Shown here in pieces: positions 21,341-31,370 of a stretch of DNA of 35,633 bases. Location of the stretch: NCBI GenBank assembly GCA_051453625.1, contig JBOZIK010000001.1, positions 91,267,866-91,303,498 of the forward strand, in the 5' to 3' direction. The position numbers and the translations under genes were made by a program. Numbering within the stretch: the stretch's first letter is position 1; each line of letters begins with the position of its first letter. Below the pieces are notes generated by a model. It was not told the DNA's origin and searched no databases. It saw only the letters and a list, made by a program, of their open reading frames with translations. This DNA is from Welwitschia mirabilis (Eukaryota; Gnetophyta; Gnetopsida; Welwitschiales).

Positions 21341-21890
21341 GAAAAGTTATAAAGGAAGCCCTAAGTATCCATAATCTACCTATGATACTAAAACATTAAT
21401 GTCTAGAAATCCATTATCTATTTTAATAATAAAGCCATAATTCAAGATATAAAGACTCTTATGAATATTGGAAATACTAACCATTTTTAAACACATCTTT
21501 TTTTGGTTGTTAAAATATTTAACATCTCATATATTAAATTCATAATGGATTCTACTAATGCATTTATGAGATGTTGAATAACAAGAATTTTTATAATTCC
21601 TTTCACTATTGAGTTCTCCACCTCATTATTTTAGAAGGAAAAACTATTATTGATATTAAATAATAGCTTAAATACACATAAACATACATTATGTTTGTTC
21701 TTAATTATTTATTATTGTTTCATCTTTATTCTTATAGTTTATGATATCATAAAAGATCTATAAGAAGCCATATCTATAATACCATTAACTAAAGAATATC
21801 TCCTTGTATAAACTAACAAAATAAATAAAATTAAGTTATGAGATTAAAAAATATTATAAGGACATAAGAAAAAACATAATAACTACTAAT
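21341..21890. other. Unassigned AT-rich stretch
   Basis: No domain could be read on either strand. It may hold the rest of the copia RNase H and the 5' part of element 3, both eroded beyond recognition by eye. Confidence 0.4.
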
Positions 21891-22039
21891 ATTATCATAG
21901 CTAGGAGTTGGAAAACATTTTATGAATAACAAATAACTTCAAACTTAGAAAAATAATAAGAAACATCTAATGAAGATACACATAAGAAATATGATAAAAT
22001 TAATTGCTAATATCTACATCAAATACTTCTCCCTTACAT

Positions 22040-22690
22040 TTTTCTAACCTTTAGAAGAGAAATAAGAAAAGAAAAACGACATGAGAAGTCTTAAAAATCT
22101 TAAGGAAATGGGGAAAAAACATATCTTAATTGGATGCAATCAAAAAATATGTAGTTATTCTAGGTTTCTTAAGGATATTATCATCGTCAATAGATAACAT
22201 AACATAAAAGGACATGTATTCTTAACCTAAAGTATTAGTGATACAATACAAAATCAAATTCTAATAAGATTAGAGATTACAGTTCTTCCACTATCTCATG
22301 TAGAATTAACAAGCATATCATAGATAATGACCTTATTAATTTGGAGCTAATATAAACATTAATCCTTATTTGAGATTATTTTTGTAAAGATAACTAAATT
22401 TTGAAAATCTTAAAAATTCTCACTTAGTAATTCATCTTGTTAATAGATCTAATAAAGTTCCTCAAAGAGTTCTTGAAGATGTCCTAGTATACTTTAATAA
22501 ATGATTCTTCCAACTAATTTGTGGTATTAGAAATGGAGCATACATGTGAAGGTTTTTCACTTATCTTAGAAAGATATTTTTTCACCATTTTTCGTGCTAT
22601 AATTAATTGTAGAACCAGGGTTTAAAATTTTTCATTTGAAAAGTTATCCATAAAGATGAATGTTTTAATGTAGTCAAAGGAATGGATCAA
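22040..22690 (+). pseudogene. Protease relic, element 3
   Basis: The pre-protease helix reads YSRFLKDIIIVNR (about 22155-22195). The active-site region reads GANININPYLRL (22343-22378), where the family has DLGASINLMPYSxxxxL; the codon at the catalytic Asp position is AAT (Asn) and one base is missing. Next come LVNRSNKVPQRVLEDVLVYF (about 22437-22495), a very characteristic Tat-type segment (LANRSNxxPxGVLEDVLVxV), and SLILERYFFTIFRAIINCRT (ILGRPFLxTAxAxIDCxx). The order is right and the enzyme is dead. Confidence 0.8.
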
Positions 22691-22889
22691 CATGAAAAGA
22701 TGGATGTTAATAAACTTAAAAGCTTATATTTAAATGAAACAAACATCTTCATGTCTAATCAAAAATATTTATTGCTAGAAAAAAGAAGAAGAAACCAAGA
22801 AATTAGTTAAATATTTTGATGTTGTACTTGAAGAGCTAGGCTAATTACTAAACACTTAAGTTATGAACATGTACCACCATAATTTAAAA

Positions 22890-23680
22890 TTAAAATCATT
22901 CCCTAATAATTTGATATATCCATACCTAAGTAAAGATAAAACATATTCTATAGTTATTTCTTCTTCTTCAAGACCAACCATGAAATCAAGCTTGTTTTAC
23001 TTTTCAAGAAGTATAAAACATCTTTAAAATGAACACTTATAATTTTAAAGGAATAAATCCTAAGTTCTACACACATAAAATAAAACTATAAAAACATGTT
23101 AAAACTGTAGTGGACGCTAAAAAAAAAACTTAATCCTATATAAAATAATTATTATACTAAAAATTTATTAAATAATAATGTTTAAATTATGCTATTTTGT
23201 ACATCATATACATAAGAAATCTAGAATCATAATTAAAGTTGAGAATGAAGAAGTAATAACTACAAAACTATCCATTGACTATATCATGTGTGTATACTTT
23301 AGAAAACCTAATGTTATTGTTGAAAAGATTCATTATTCACTATTATTCATTGATTAAATCTTGAAAAAGTATTAATTTACTTATATTATTACTTCTTAGA
23401 TGGTTATTTTAGATGTTACAAAGTAAAACTTGCTTTTGAAAACCAAGGGAAAAAAATTACATTCCCATTTAAAACACTTACTTATAAAATAATGCTATTT
23501 GGATTATGTGATGCCCCTATTACCTTTCAATAATTTATGATGAATATATTCTAATATCTTATAAGAGATTTTGTAGAATTTTTTATACATGATTTTTCTA
23601 TCTTTATTAATATACTTAATAAATCCTAAACTAGATATGCTAAAAACTAAAGTAAAATATTTTAAAAATCTTATGCTAAG
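22890..23680 (+). pseudogene. Reverse transcriptase relic, element 3
   Basis: The pre-RT segment SFPNNLIYPYLSKDKTYSIV (about 22897-22956) matches the LKPLPxxLKYAYLG block of relatives. MCVYFRKPNVIVEKIHY (about 23285-23335) is the former MCIDYRKLNxATxKDHF. From 23390 to about 23610 one frame runs with only two stops: YFLDGYFRCYKV (first catalytic Asp kept at 23399-23401), KKITFPFKTLTYKIMLFGLC and then DAPITFQ. The box FMDD is FIHD (23582-23593), so one catalytic Asp is His. Confidence 0.85.
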
Positions 23681-23789
23681 TTAGGGGAAAATGTCAATTC
23701 ATGGTTAAATATGGCATAGTTTTAGGATATATAATTTGAAACTATTGTATGAAAAATAAACTTAGCAAAATAAAAATACTTAAAACTCT

Positions 23790-24350
23790 ACAAATCTAAA
23801 ATGATAAAAGGTTTGAGAACATTTCTAGAACATCTAAATATTATAGGATATTTAAACAAATATTTATTAAAATCTTTTGTCATATGTGTAAATTTCTTAA
23901 TAAAAATGATAATTTTAAGTGGAATTAATAATGTAAAAAGCATTTAAAACTTTCAAAATTTTTCTTTCACTCCTATACTATAACCTATTAATTTATCTTT
24001 GCTTTTTGAACTAATGTGTATCATTAGTAATCATGTGTTATGTATGATACATCGATAAAGAAAATATAAAAATATAGATGTTATATCTTATATAAATAGA
24101 TCTTGTAATGTCTCTTAACTTAATTATACTACCATTAAAAAAGAATTTCTTCTGTTAATCTTAGAAAACATTTATCTTTATCTTTAAGAAGAAAAATTTA
24201 TCATCTTCGCTAACTATGCTACAATTAGACAGTTTTACTTAATTAAATGAATTCTTTTGCTATGTAAGTTTAATGTATAAACTAAAGATAAGAATGTAGA
24301 AGAAAATTTAGCTATCCATCATCTTTTTAACCTTTCTTATATCAATGACT
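23790..24350 (+). pseudogene. RT thumb and RNase H relic, element 3
   Basis: IKGLRTFLEHLNIIGYLNKY (about 23805-23865) matches VKGxRSFLGHAGFYRRFIKDF. RNase H shows LLFELMCIISNH (family LPFELMCDASD; Asp replaced by Ile), LNYTTIKKEFLLLIL (family NYxTTEKELLAVVF), and near the end NVEENLAIHHLFNLS (family NxVADHLSRL). Stops are frequent. Confidence 0.75.
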
Positions 24351-24579
24351 TATCTCCATTCAATAATGATTCTTATTTTTAGAAAAAACTTTATTAATAT
24401 TCTTTACACCATTCATATGTTTTTTTTTTATTAATAACATTTTCAACCAAGTATTTCTTTCTAATTTAACTAAGTAAAAAAGACATATATTATTTTTGTA
24501 AGTGAAGCATTAAAAATAGGAATCAATTTTTTTTTTTTGTAAAAGTATTCTCTTAACCAAATCCTTAGAAATGTATTTG

Positions 24580-25620
24580 CTTTGAGGATATAATGGATAT
24601 TTTAAAAATCTTATCATGTAAGTTTTCATGAAGATCACTATTTTTCTAGGACAATTAAGGATAAAGTATTAAAAGTGAGTTATATTAGCCAATTAATTTT
24701 GAGATGTTTACATGTGTTGTGCAACTAGTAAAAATTATAAAAATTAATGTAACATATCTAAGATATGTACAATGTCTATACTATAATATAGAAGTTGAGC
24801 CTTTCAGTGTATGAATTATAGATTTTAAAGGCCCATGTCCATGTTTATTTAGCTATTATATGCCTTAGCATATGTTGATTATGTTATCAAATGTGTTCTT
24901 ATATTCATGATAATGTTAAAATGATTTTTATATTCCTTAATAACATTTTTTTATCCTAATTTAGAATTACTAAACCTCTTATTAATGATTGAGGTAACTA
25001 TTTTTGCATTCAAATCCTTAAAAAATTATTGGATAAATGCAACACAACATTTGGATTCTTTACTCATTATCACTTGAAAACTAATGGCCTAGTTGAAAAC
25101 TAAGGCCTAGTTGAAAGAGTTAATTAGAGATCAAAATCATCCTTAGAACTATCTAGATAAATAAAAACATTTACTCTTTAAATCTTAGTGATGTACTCTA
25201 GCCATATAGAACTACTTGTGAAACATCTTTAAACATGTTTCCTTATAGATTAATTTTCAGAAAAGCCTCTTACATACCTATTAACTTAGAATATAAAGCA
25301 TATTTAGTAATAAAATTCCCTTGTTTCAAAAGAAGTTGGAAACCTTACAAAATTAAGTGTAAATAAGTTATACGAAATTAGAAATGAATCTTGTGAGAAC
25401 ACAAAAATTTCTAAGAAAAGAATTAAATCCTTTTATAATAAAAATATTCTTGGGATAAATTTTAGACCTAATGTTGATTTTTTCAATGCCTCTAAATTAT
25501 ATAAATTTTCTAGAAAAATTATAACTAAATCAATAGATCCATTAAAAACCTTAAAATTATTTTTTAATGATTATTTTAAAGTTTTATGTGTTAATTATTA
25601 TTATTCATTTAAATTTAGTG
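24580..25620 (+). pseudogene. Integrase relic, element 3
   Basis: The core is readable as IIDFKGP near 24816 (first catalytic Asp kept), VDYVIKCV near 24870, LIND followed by a stop and GNYFC (about 24980-25007; second Asp kept), and TNGLVEN near 25084 (Glu position kept). The C-terminal region reads LYEIRNESCENTKISKKRIK (about 25359-25425), then a NILGINFRP segment, close to the LxELRxxAYExAxIYKExxK and RxFxPG blocks of Athila/Tat integrases. An 18-19-bp tandem duplication (AATGGCCTAGTTGAAAAC / TAAGGCCTAGTTGAAAG) interrupts the core at about 25084-25119. Confidence 0.75.
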
Positions 25621-26760
25621 AATAAATATTAAGGATTTTTACATATCTATCCTAATAGGTTCTGAAATAAATCCTATTCCCTTAACTAAGGATTTTTATA
25701 AAAATAAAATACAAAATACTAGTAGTTCACATATTATCTTAGATGATTTGAAATCTTAAGGTCTATCATGGCTAAAATTAGAACTATTATAATTATGTGT
25801 GTATTTATGTGTATCTCAAAAGGTAAATGTATAAATACTTAACATGATTATTCATAGAGAAATTTTAAAAAGTACAAAAAGATCAAATCATTTAAGGTTA
25901 AATATAAAACAAAGTCTTTAGTAAACATTAATCCCAATTATAAAAGATAAGATTTAAAACAATTCATTCTTAACTATAAAAGGTAAGATATTATATATCA
26001 TTGAGTCCATAAAGAAAGATGTAATTAGTTAAATCTACTTAAATAAAGGATATAAAACTCTAAGAAATATGTGTAGCTAGTATTATCTTCTAAGAACATA
26101 TTTTCATTCTCTCTATGAATTATTTATGTGTTATGTAGAAGACATAATAGATTCTTATTAGTATACAATGTCTTAATGATATGAACATAACAAATTTTGA
26201 TGTAGGTATTAGTGTTCCTCTTTGTTAAAAGAAACTAACCTTTTATGTTAGTTATAGGATTAGAAATGTGACATAATTAAATACTAATTGTTTACCATAA
26301 CTCAAATATTTTTTATAACTAATTTGAAGTTTCATTTAAGATAGATGTTTGTTATTTTATAATGATTAAATTTAAACAAAGTTAAAAACTTAGCTATCAT
26401 TATATCTACTAGGATAATTAAGGTAGGTTTTTAGAAGGTGTATAAAATTTATCTTAGATGAAAGTTACAAAATTTAAAAAAACAAAATAAGAAAGAGAGT
26501 TGAAGATATTTTTGGATAAAAATTCAACTTGGAATAAGAGAGAAGTACGCTATCTCCAAGGTTTCACCAATTTATCTTTTAGGAACCCTTCACTTCAATG
26601 TCTAATGTTTTTCTTACAACATACTTTTATTAAGTATTTTTATCTCAGATTATGATGACATAATCTCATTCACCATGTGAATGATGGTGAACCCAATTTT
26701 CACCTAATCTTCTTAGTCTTAAATAATAATCGAAGGTAAGAACCATAAGCACTTAAAATC
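25621..26760. other. Unassigned AT-rich stretch
   Basis: No coding or LTR structure recognised. Around 25930-25995 a short unit (TATAAAAGATAAGAT / TATAAAAGGTAAGAT) occurs twice, about 45 bases apart. The 3' end of element 3 should lie here but cannot be placed. Confidence 0.4.
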
Positions 26761-26769
26761 CATAAAGTT

Positions 26770-26852
26770 AAAAGACGTAGACCAAATGGTTAAAGCGTTT
26801 ACACAAAAGTAATTGATCTTGATAATTAAGTTTCTACCTATGCATTTCAAAT
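26770..26852 (+). repeat. tRNA-like sequence, possible SINE head
   Basis: GACGTAGACCAAATGGTTAA begins like a plant class II tRNA (GACGTGA...CCGAGTGGTTAAGGCG), and AGCGTTTACA follows. About 40 bases later AAGTTTCTACC stands where the B box (GGTTCGAATCC) would be, but it is very degraded. No cloverleaf with a convincing anticodon stem can be drawn by eye. It may be chance. Confidence 0.25.
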
Positions 26853-26879
26853 ATAATATAACTCTTGATTCGAAATCAA

Positions 26880-27330
26880 AATCAAATAACTTTATGTATT
26901 AAAGAAATAACACTTTACAAGAATGGAAGAAGGATGTTGTAGAACTTCTTAAGTAATCCTAAAGAGTAGCTCACTTCTCAAAGAGTTTTTTAGAATGCAT
27001 TGTTACTCATGTTCTAAGGTTTTAAATTTTTTAATGTCAAAGATAATATAATGAAAGACTTAAGCCCCTTTTATATGAAGAGATGGAGGTGAGGAATGGT
27101 TACAAGCCCTTGGCTTGTAGTGTTAGGTGGATACTTACATAATAATGGTATTAAGTATTATAGTTTTATCTTCTTTTTCATTTAGTAAATATCCCTATGA
27201 TGATACTCACACTTGGATCATGAATGTTGTAGTTACTACCAACTGCATCATTTCAATGTCTTTCCACTATCATCCTACTAAGTAATGCCACATGTCAGTG
27301 TGTGAGTCCTCTTCATCACCATCATATGTA
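26880..27330 (-). repeat. Possible LTR fragment on the minus strand
   Basis: Read on the minus strand, this stretch has a CATATAAAAGGGGC TATA-type promoter at about 27066-27077, preceded by TGACATGTGGCAT-like U3 sequence near 27290 and followed by a transcribed-leader-like segment. No second copy is present in the window to prove an LTR. The hairpin TACAAGCC-CTT-GGCTTGTA lies just upstream of the TATA box (27101-27119). Confidence 0.3.
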
Positions 27331-28940
27331 ATTAAAATGTAATTTATTTTTAATATGTAATTAAATCGAGCCTATAAATGTATTTAATCTAATTTTTCAT
27401 GACAAGCTAGGAAATTAAGAATGAAGGTATTTTACTCAAAGAATCTAATAGAACTTGCATTCCTAGTAAGTGGTGCTAACATTTTAGGCTAGATGAAGAT
27501 CAATTTTAAAAATGTCCTTCAATTTTACATAAGTAACCTATAAATTTCATAGGCAACTGATAAGTCCATAATTAAGATAGAAAATTAAGATATCGCATGT
27601 TCTTATAATAAAACAATAATATTAATGACTTTTATTAAGATAAATAGGTCAATTAACTTAATCATAATGTTAATTTTATATTTTAACATACCTTCTAACT
27701 AAGCTCTTGCTAGTGCCTTAGTAAAATGTTAATAACAAAATGACTAAACATAAAAAAAATTCAAAATCACTCAAATGTATGAATGACATAACTTTGAAAT
27801 ATTTTATAACTAAGTTTTTGCAATTAAAGCATTTAAATGACAAATTTCAATGTAGAAATTGGATGCCTTACCCACTAACCAAAACTTAACTTTGGCCTAA
27901 AAGTTATATGATAAAAAGTACTAAGAGTCTTTTGAGAACATAGTTTTAGAAACATCACAATGAGTTATTTTATTGAAAACTATGCAAGATGATACAACTA
28001 AGCTATAAGAGAAGGTAAAAACTAACTGTAGTGAAAAGATAAGTGGAACATTAATCCATAAAAATAGTTAATGCTTTATGATTTATTTTTCATGAAGTGG
28101 AGGTAAAGTAAAATGGATGGTAAAGATGAAAAATGTAGGTGTTAAAGGACTAACCATTGATCTAATGAGTAAATACGTAAACTAGATAAGCTAATAGCTC
28201 TTATCATATTTTTGCATTTTTAAGGAATCATGGTATCAAACAAGAATAGTTTTAATTTAATTACTTATATGAATTTAAGAAATAATTGTACAACCTAAGT
28301 GTGAAGGTTAAAAGTCAATAAAGTGCTATAGGCCTCTAATTTTCATTTTTTTAGTTCCTTTATTTTCCATTTCTATCAATATATATGTCCTTAATTTCAG
28401 CCTTTAAATTACATTGAGCATCTAGTATTATGACATTTTCTAGTAATAGAGTTAAACATTTTGGTTTTTGCAAAAATTAGTGTTTCTTTACTAGTGAGCA
28501 TTTATATCCTAATGTAGTTGAGCATGTTGTAATTAGATCATTACAACTACATTGTAAATAAGCTTTCATAGCCCTAATGTATTTAACTAAATCCAATTAA
28601 GTAATTAATGATATGTATGTTTAGAGAAGAGATATATTAGTTTATTTTGTCCATCTTCTCATTATTCATTTTTGTGCATAATTAAAGGGGTCATTGGCTT
28701 ATTAACCTAATCAAGATAAATCTTGTTCCCATAAAAGGCTTTAGACTTAGAAAACACATATAAAGGTAAATCCTACCTTTTTAACAAAGTTCAACTAAGA
28801 TCGAAAACCTTAAGTGAAAGTGCCTTTAACTATCATACTCAAACTAAGCATAAGTCTTTATTAGAAACCCATAAGTATACTTAATCTTAACTATTAGTTA
28901 AGTGATAATGAGATCACTTATTATTGATTTTTTGATAAAG
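27331..28940. other. Unassigned AT-rich stretch
   Basis: Nothing recognisable on either strand: no domain, long ORF, LTR pair or tRNA. Confidence 0.4.
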
Positions 28941-28987
28941 GCCATTTACGTAGATTAGTAAGTCTTAAAAACACATACGTAAATGGC
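28941..28987. repeat. Perfect 12-bp inverted repeat
   Basis: GCCATTTACGTA (28941-28952) and TACGTAAATGGC (28976-28987) are exact reverse complements with a 23-base spacer. Each arm keeps a CpG, unusual in this CpG-poor DNA. Confidence 0.9.
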
Positions 28988-29188
28988 TAGTATGGATGAT
29001 TTGTGGGCTTAATGAGATGGTTTGAAAATGAATTTAATGATTGAAAATTTTAAAAAGGTTATGGGAGAAGTGATAATGATGTGAACTAGTTATGAGAAAA
29101 TCAACCTTAGCCAAAATGTGTGTTTTTGTAGGATGACTTAAAAAAAAGACTTGAAATGATTATAACTATTTCATTCAAAGTCAAAGAA

Positions 29189-29840
29189 TCAATATTCAAG
29201 TGATGATGTAGAATGGAAAATATGTGGTTCATCAAGGAAATATTTCAAGTCACAAACTTTTTTAACCTTATTAGCCTCTTCAAAATCACCTAGTAATTTT
29301 ATTTTATTAAAAAATTTTAAGTTCAAATTTATGTTATTAAAGAATATCTTCATTTGACCATTCTTATAACTAATGAAGACATTAGAAGTTGCAAGGAAAG
29401 GTCTTCCTAAAATTATAAGCACTGAATTGCATTTTATTATCCCCATTTCTAAAACTATGAAGTCTATTAGGAAATAGCATTTATTAACTTGAAATATTCC
29501 ATCTTTGACTATTTCTAATGATGACTTCATAGAGTTATAAGCCAATTGAAATTATATTTTAGTGCATTTAAGATCATCTAGGCCAAGTTCCTTATATTGA
29601 TAATGGAGTAGGATGTTGAGACTTTATCCTAGATCTAATAAGGTCTTTTTAATAATTTTATATCTAATAGTAATGTCTTTCATTGGTAAATCAAGATTTT
29701 TTTACTCAAGCAGAAACTAATTTTAGATGATTGCACTTGTTTGTTGAGTTAAGAGGGCTTTGTTCCTAATGTACATGTGTCTCTTTATCATGCACATGTC
29801 CTTAAGGAACTCTTCATATGAGGGTATTTTTTTAATCACT
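29189..29840 (-). pseudogene. Protease relic of a minus-strand Athila/Tat-type element
   Basis: Reading leftward, the pre-protease helix is KKIPSYEEFLKDMCMIKRHM (about 29834-29775). Then comes the active-site block LLDLG, a stop, SLNILL (about 29641-29606), where the catalytic Asp is kept but the next Ala codon is a stop. From 29545 to 29189 a 118-codon stretch is open: SLEIVKDGIFQVNKCYFLID, FIVLEMG and LIILGRPFLATSNVFI (29420-29370), then NGQMKIFFNNINLNLKFF. ILGRPFLAT is fully conserved, so this is better kept than the proteases of elements 1 and 3. No RT follows further left. The first Met of the open stretch is internal. Confidence 0.88.
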
Positions 29841-30069
29841 TCTATACTTCTTTAAAAATTTCTAAGGCCTCTAACTATTATTTTTTGATATTCTCTTTTC
29901 TAAGACATTAGGAAAAAGGTAAATGATCTTTGTAGTGAGGTAAAGATTCTTCTTAGACTTTTATCTTTCCTTTATTTAAATCTTAGGAAAAGGATAAATA
30001 TTCTTAGTAATGAGTTGTGTATTTTTATTTATCTTTCCCTCATATTTAGATTTACTCTAAGTTAAGCTT
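29841..30069 (-). other. gag-protease linker of the minus-strand element
   Basis: Variable linker between the Gag tail and the pre-protease helix, basic and full of stops. It contains twice-occurring similar segments (AGGAAAAGGATAAATATTCTTAG and AGGAAAAAGGTAAATGATC, first bases shown). Confidence 0.4.
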
Positions 30070-30380
30070 TAGTTAACCTCTATGCCACTTTGAAGATGAA
30101 TTACTTTGTTTTATTCTAAGTGGATTAATCCTTCTTTTACAAACCTAATTTCCTTAGGATTTAGTTAAAAACTAATGGGGATTTTTATTGTGTTCCTTTG
30201 ATTTAAGATAAAGATAATTTAGGTTTGGGTTTATTGGAATTATTAAATAATTTGTAGGATGGATTGGGTATTGTATTCAAGGTTTGTTAAAGATAAGAAA
30301 TGCTTCTTAAGGATGGATTCATGATTATAATTGATTGAGACTTTATTTTCCATGAACTTACTTACAAATTACTTAAAGTG
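30070..30380 (-). pseudogene. gag: Gag C-terminal tail of the minus-strand element
   Basis: Reading leftward from about 30380, KFMENKVSINYNHESI resembles the LKKFMxxxxxSIxNxExxI coiled segment of Gag. Further left, NPKEIRF and NKVIHLQSGIEV (about 30112-30077) match the NPKExxxAITLRSGKEI end of Gag that precedes the protease linker. Stops interrupt it. The gag tail and protease at 29840-29189 are in the expected order and spacing for one element, cut on the right by the LTR at 30517. Confidence 0.65.
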
Positions 30381-30840
30381 AATTAGGCGGAGGTAGTTTT
30401 TAGTAATTAGATGAAAATGAAGGGGAGGATCATGGAGGAAAAGAATTTCTTCATTGGCTAACTTCATTATCTTACTTCTAAAAACAATTAGGGTGATTTC
30501 TCCACTCAAGATCATATGTTATGTCCAAACTTTCAAGGTCGAAAATTCTTGAGAATTCTTAATGTTATAAAGCCTCAATCTAATTTAATTATTGCATGTA
30601 TTTATTTTCTGATTTCTAGTGGTGCATTTTTATGGGGAAATTTGTGCTATAATTCCTCAAATTTTTTAGTAATCATAATATTTTTCTTGTTAAAAATTCT
30701 TAGTGATTTAATTATGATTCTTTAAAGGTTAAATTATTTTAACTATTACACTATTATATATTTAAACTAAAAAATAGTTTTTATGTGGGTTTTTGAAATT
30801 ACTTATTATGTGACTCATTTTAAATTGCATGTGGAGTAAT

Positions 30841-31018
30841 GTAACATCCTAAATTTCTAATATTAAAATTTCTACGTGGTTATGCTCTAATACCAAATGC
30901 AACATCCTAAACTTCACAACTAAAAGCTTCAACTTTCACTAACCCTTTTGTTAAATATTTAAGCCAACCTTTCTTAAATGAATCCATATGCATATAAAAC
31001 TACATTCAAAAGTAACTT
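30841..31018 (-). repeat. Inverted LTR end plus tRNA-Met-type primer site inside LTR A
   Basis: Bases 30899-31018 are homologous, in reverse complement, to the last 120 bases of LTR A (32514 back to about 32392): both begin TG(T/C)AA(T/C)(G/A)TCCTAAA and share TTTTGTTAAATATTTAAG and TTCTTAAATGAATC(C/T)ATATG. Directly to the left, on the minus strand, is TTTGGTATTAGAGC, the usual initiator tRNA-Met primer site (TGGTATCAGAGC) with one transition. Thus a minus-strand LTR-primer-site junction is embedded here. Confidence 0.75.
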
Positions 31019-31362
31019 TATGCTATAATTACTCACATTTCTTAGTAGTCATAATATTACCGTTGCTAAAAATTCTTATTGATTTAATTATGATTCTTAG
31101 TGTTAAATTATTGTAACTATTGCATTTTATTTATTTTAACTAAAAAAGAGGTTTTATGAGATTTTTAAAAATTACTTATTATTGTAATAATTACATGATG
31201 AGCATTGTTATTTATTATTAAGATATTAATGCAACCTGTGGTTTGGCAAAGAATTGAACAAGAGGGTTACAAAATTCCTACCACTTTCGTCACCTTCACC
31301 ACCCTCCTTTATGATGATTTCTCTTTATGTTCTTATGTCCTTTCGTATTTCACATCCTTAGC

Positions 31363-31370
31363 TATAAATA
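31363..31370 (+). promoter_or_regulatory. TATA box, LTR A
   Basis: TATAAATA in TAGCTATAAATAGGATC, conserved in copy B at 34987. The region after it (CCTCTCATTTCGTATCTTGAGAAGCC, start shown) is shared by both copies. Confidence 0.7.

Larger units (their letters stand above)
21900..25620 (+). mobile_element. Element 3: Athila/Tat-type Ty3/gypsy pol relic without visible LTRs
   Basis: Protease, RT, RNase H and integrase follow each other on the + strand in Ty3/gypsy order. Decay is much heavier than in element 1: stops occur every few codons in most parts. No LTR, primer site or polypurine tract could be recognised on either side, so borders are only where readable protein ends. Confidence 0.8.

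Noticed and set aside
30516-30725. 69-codon open frame
   Set aside because: It lies inside LTR A; the matching place in LTR B does not keep it.
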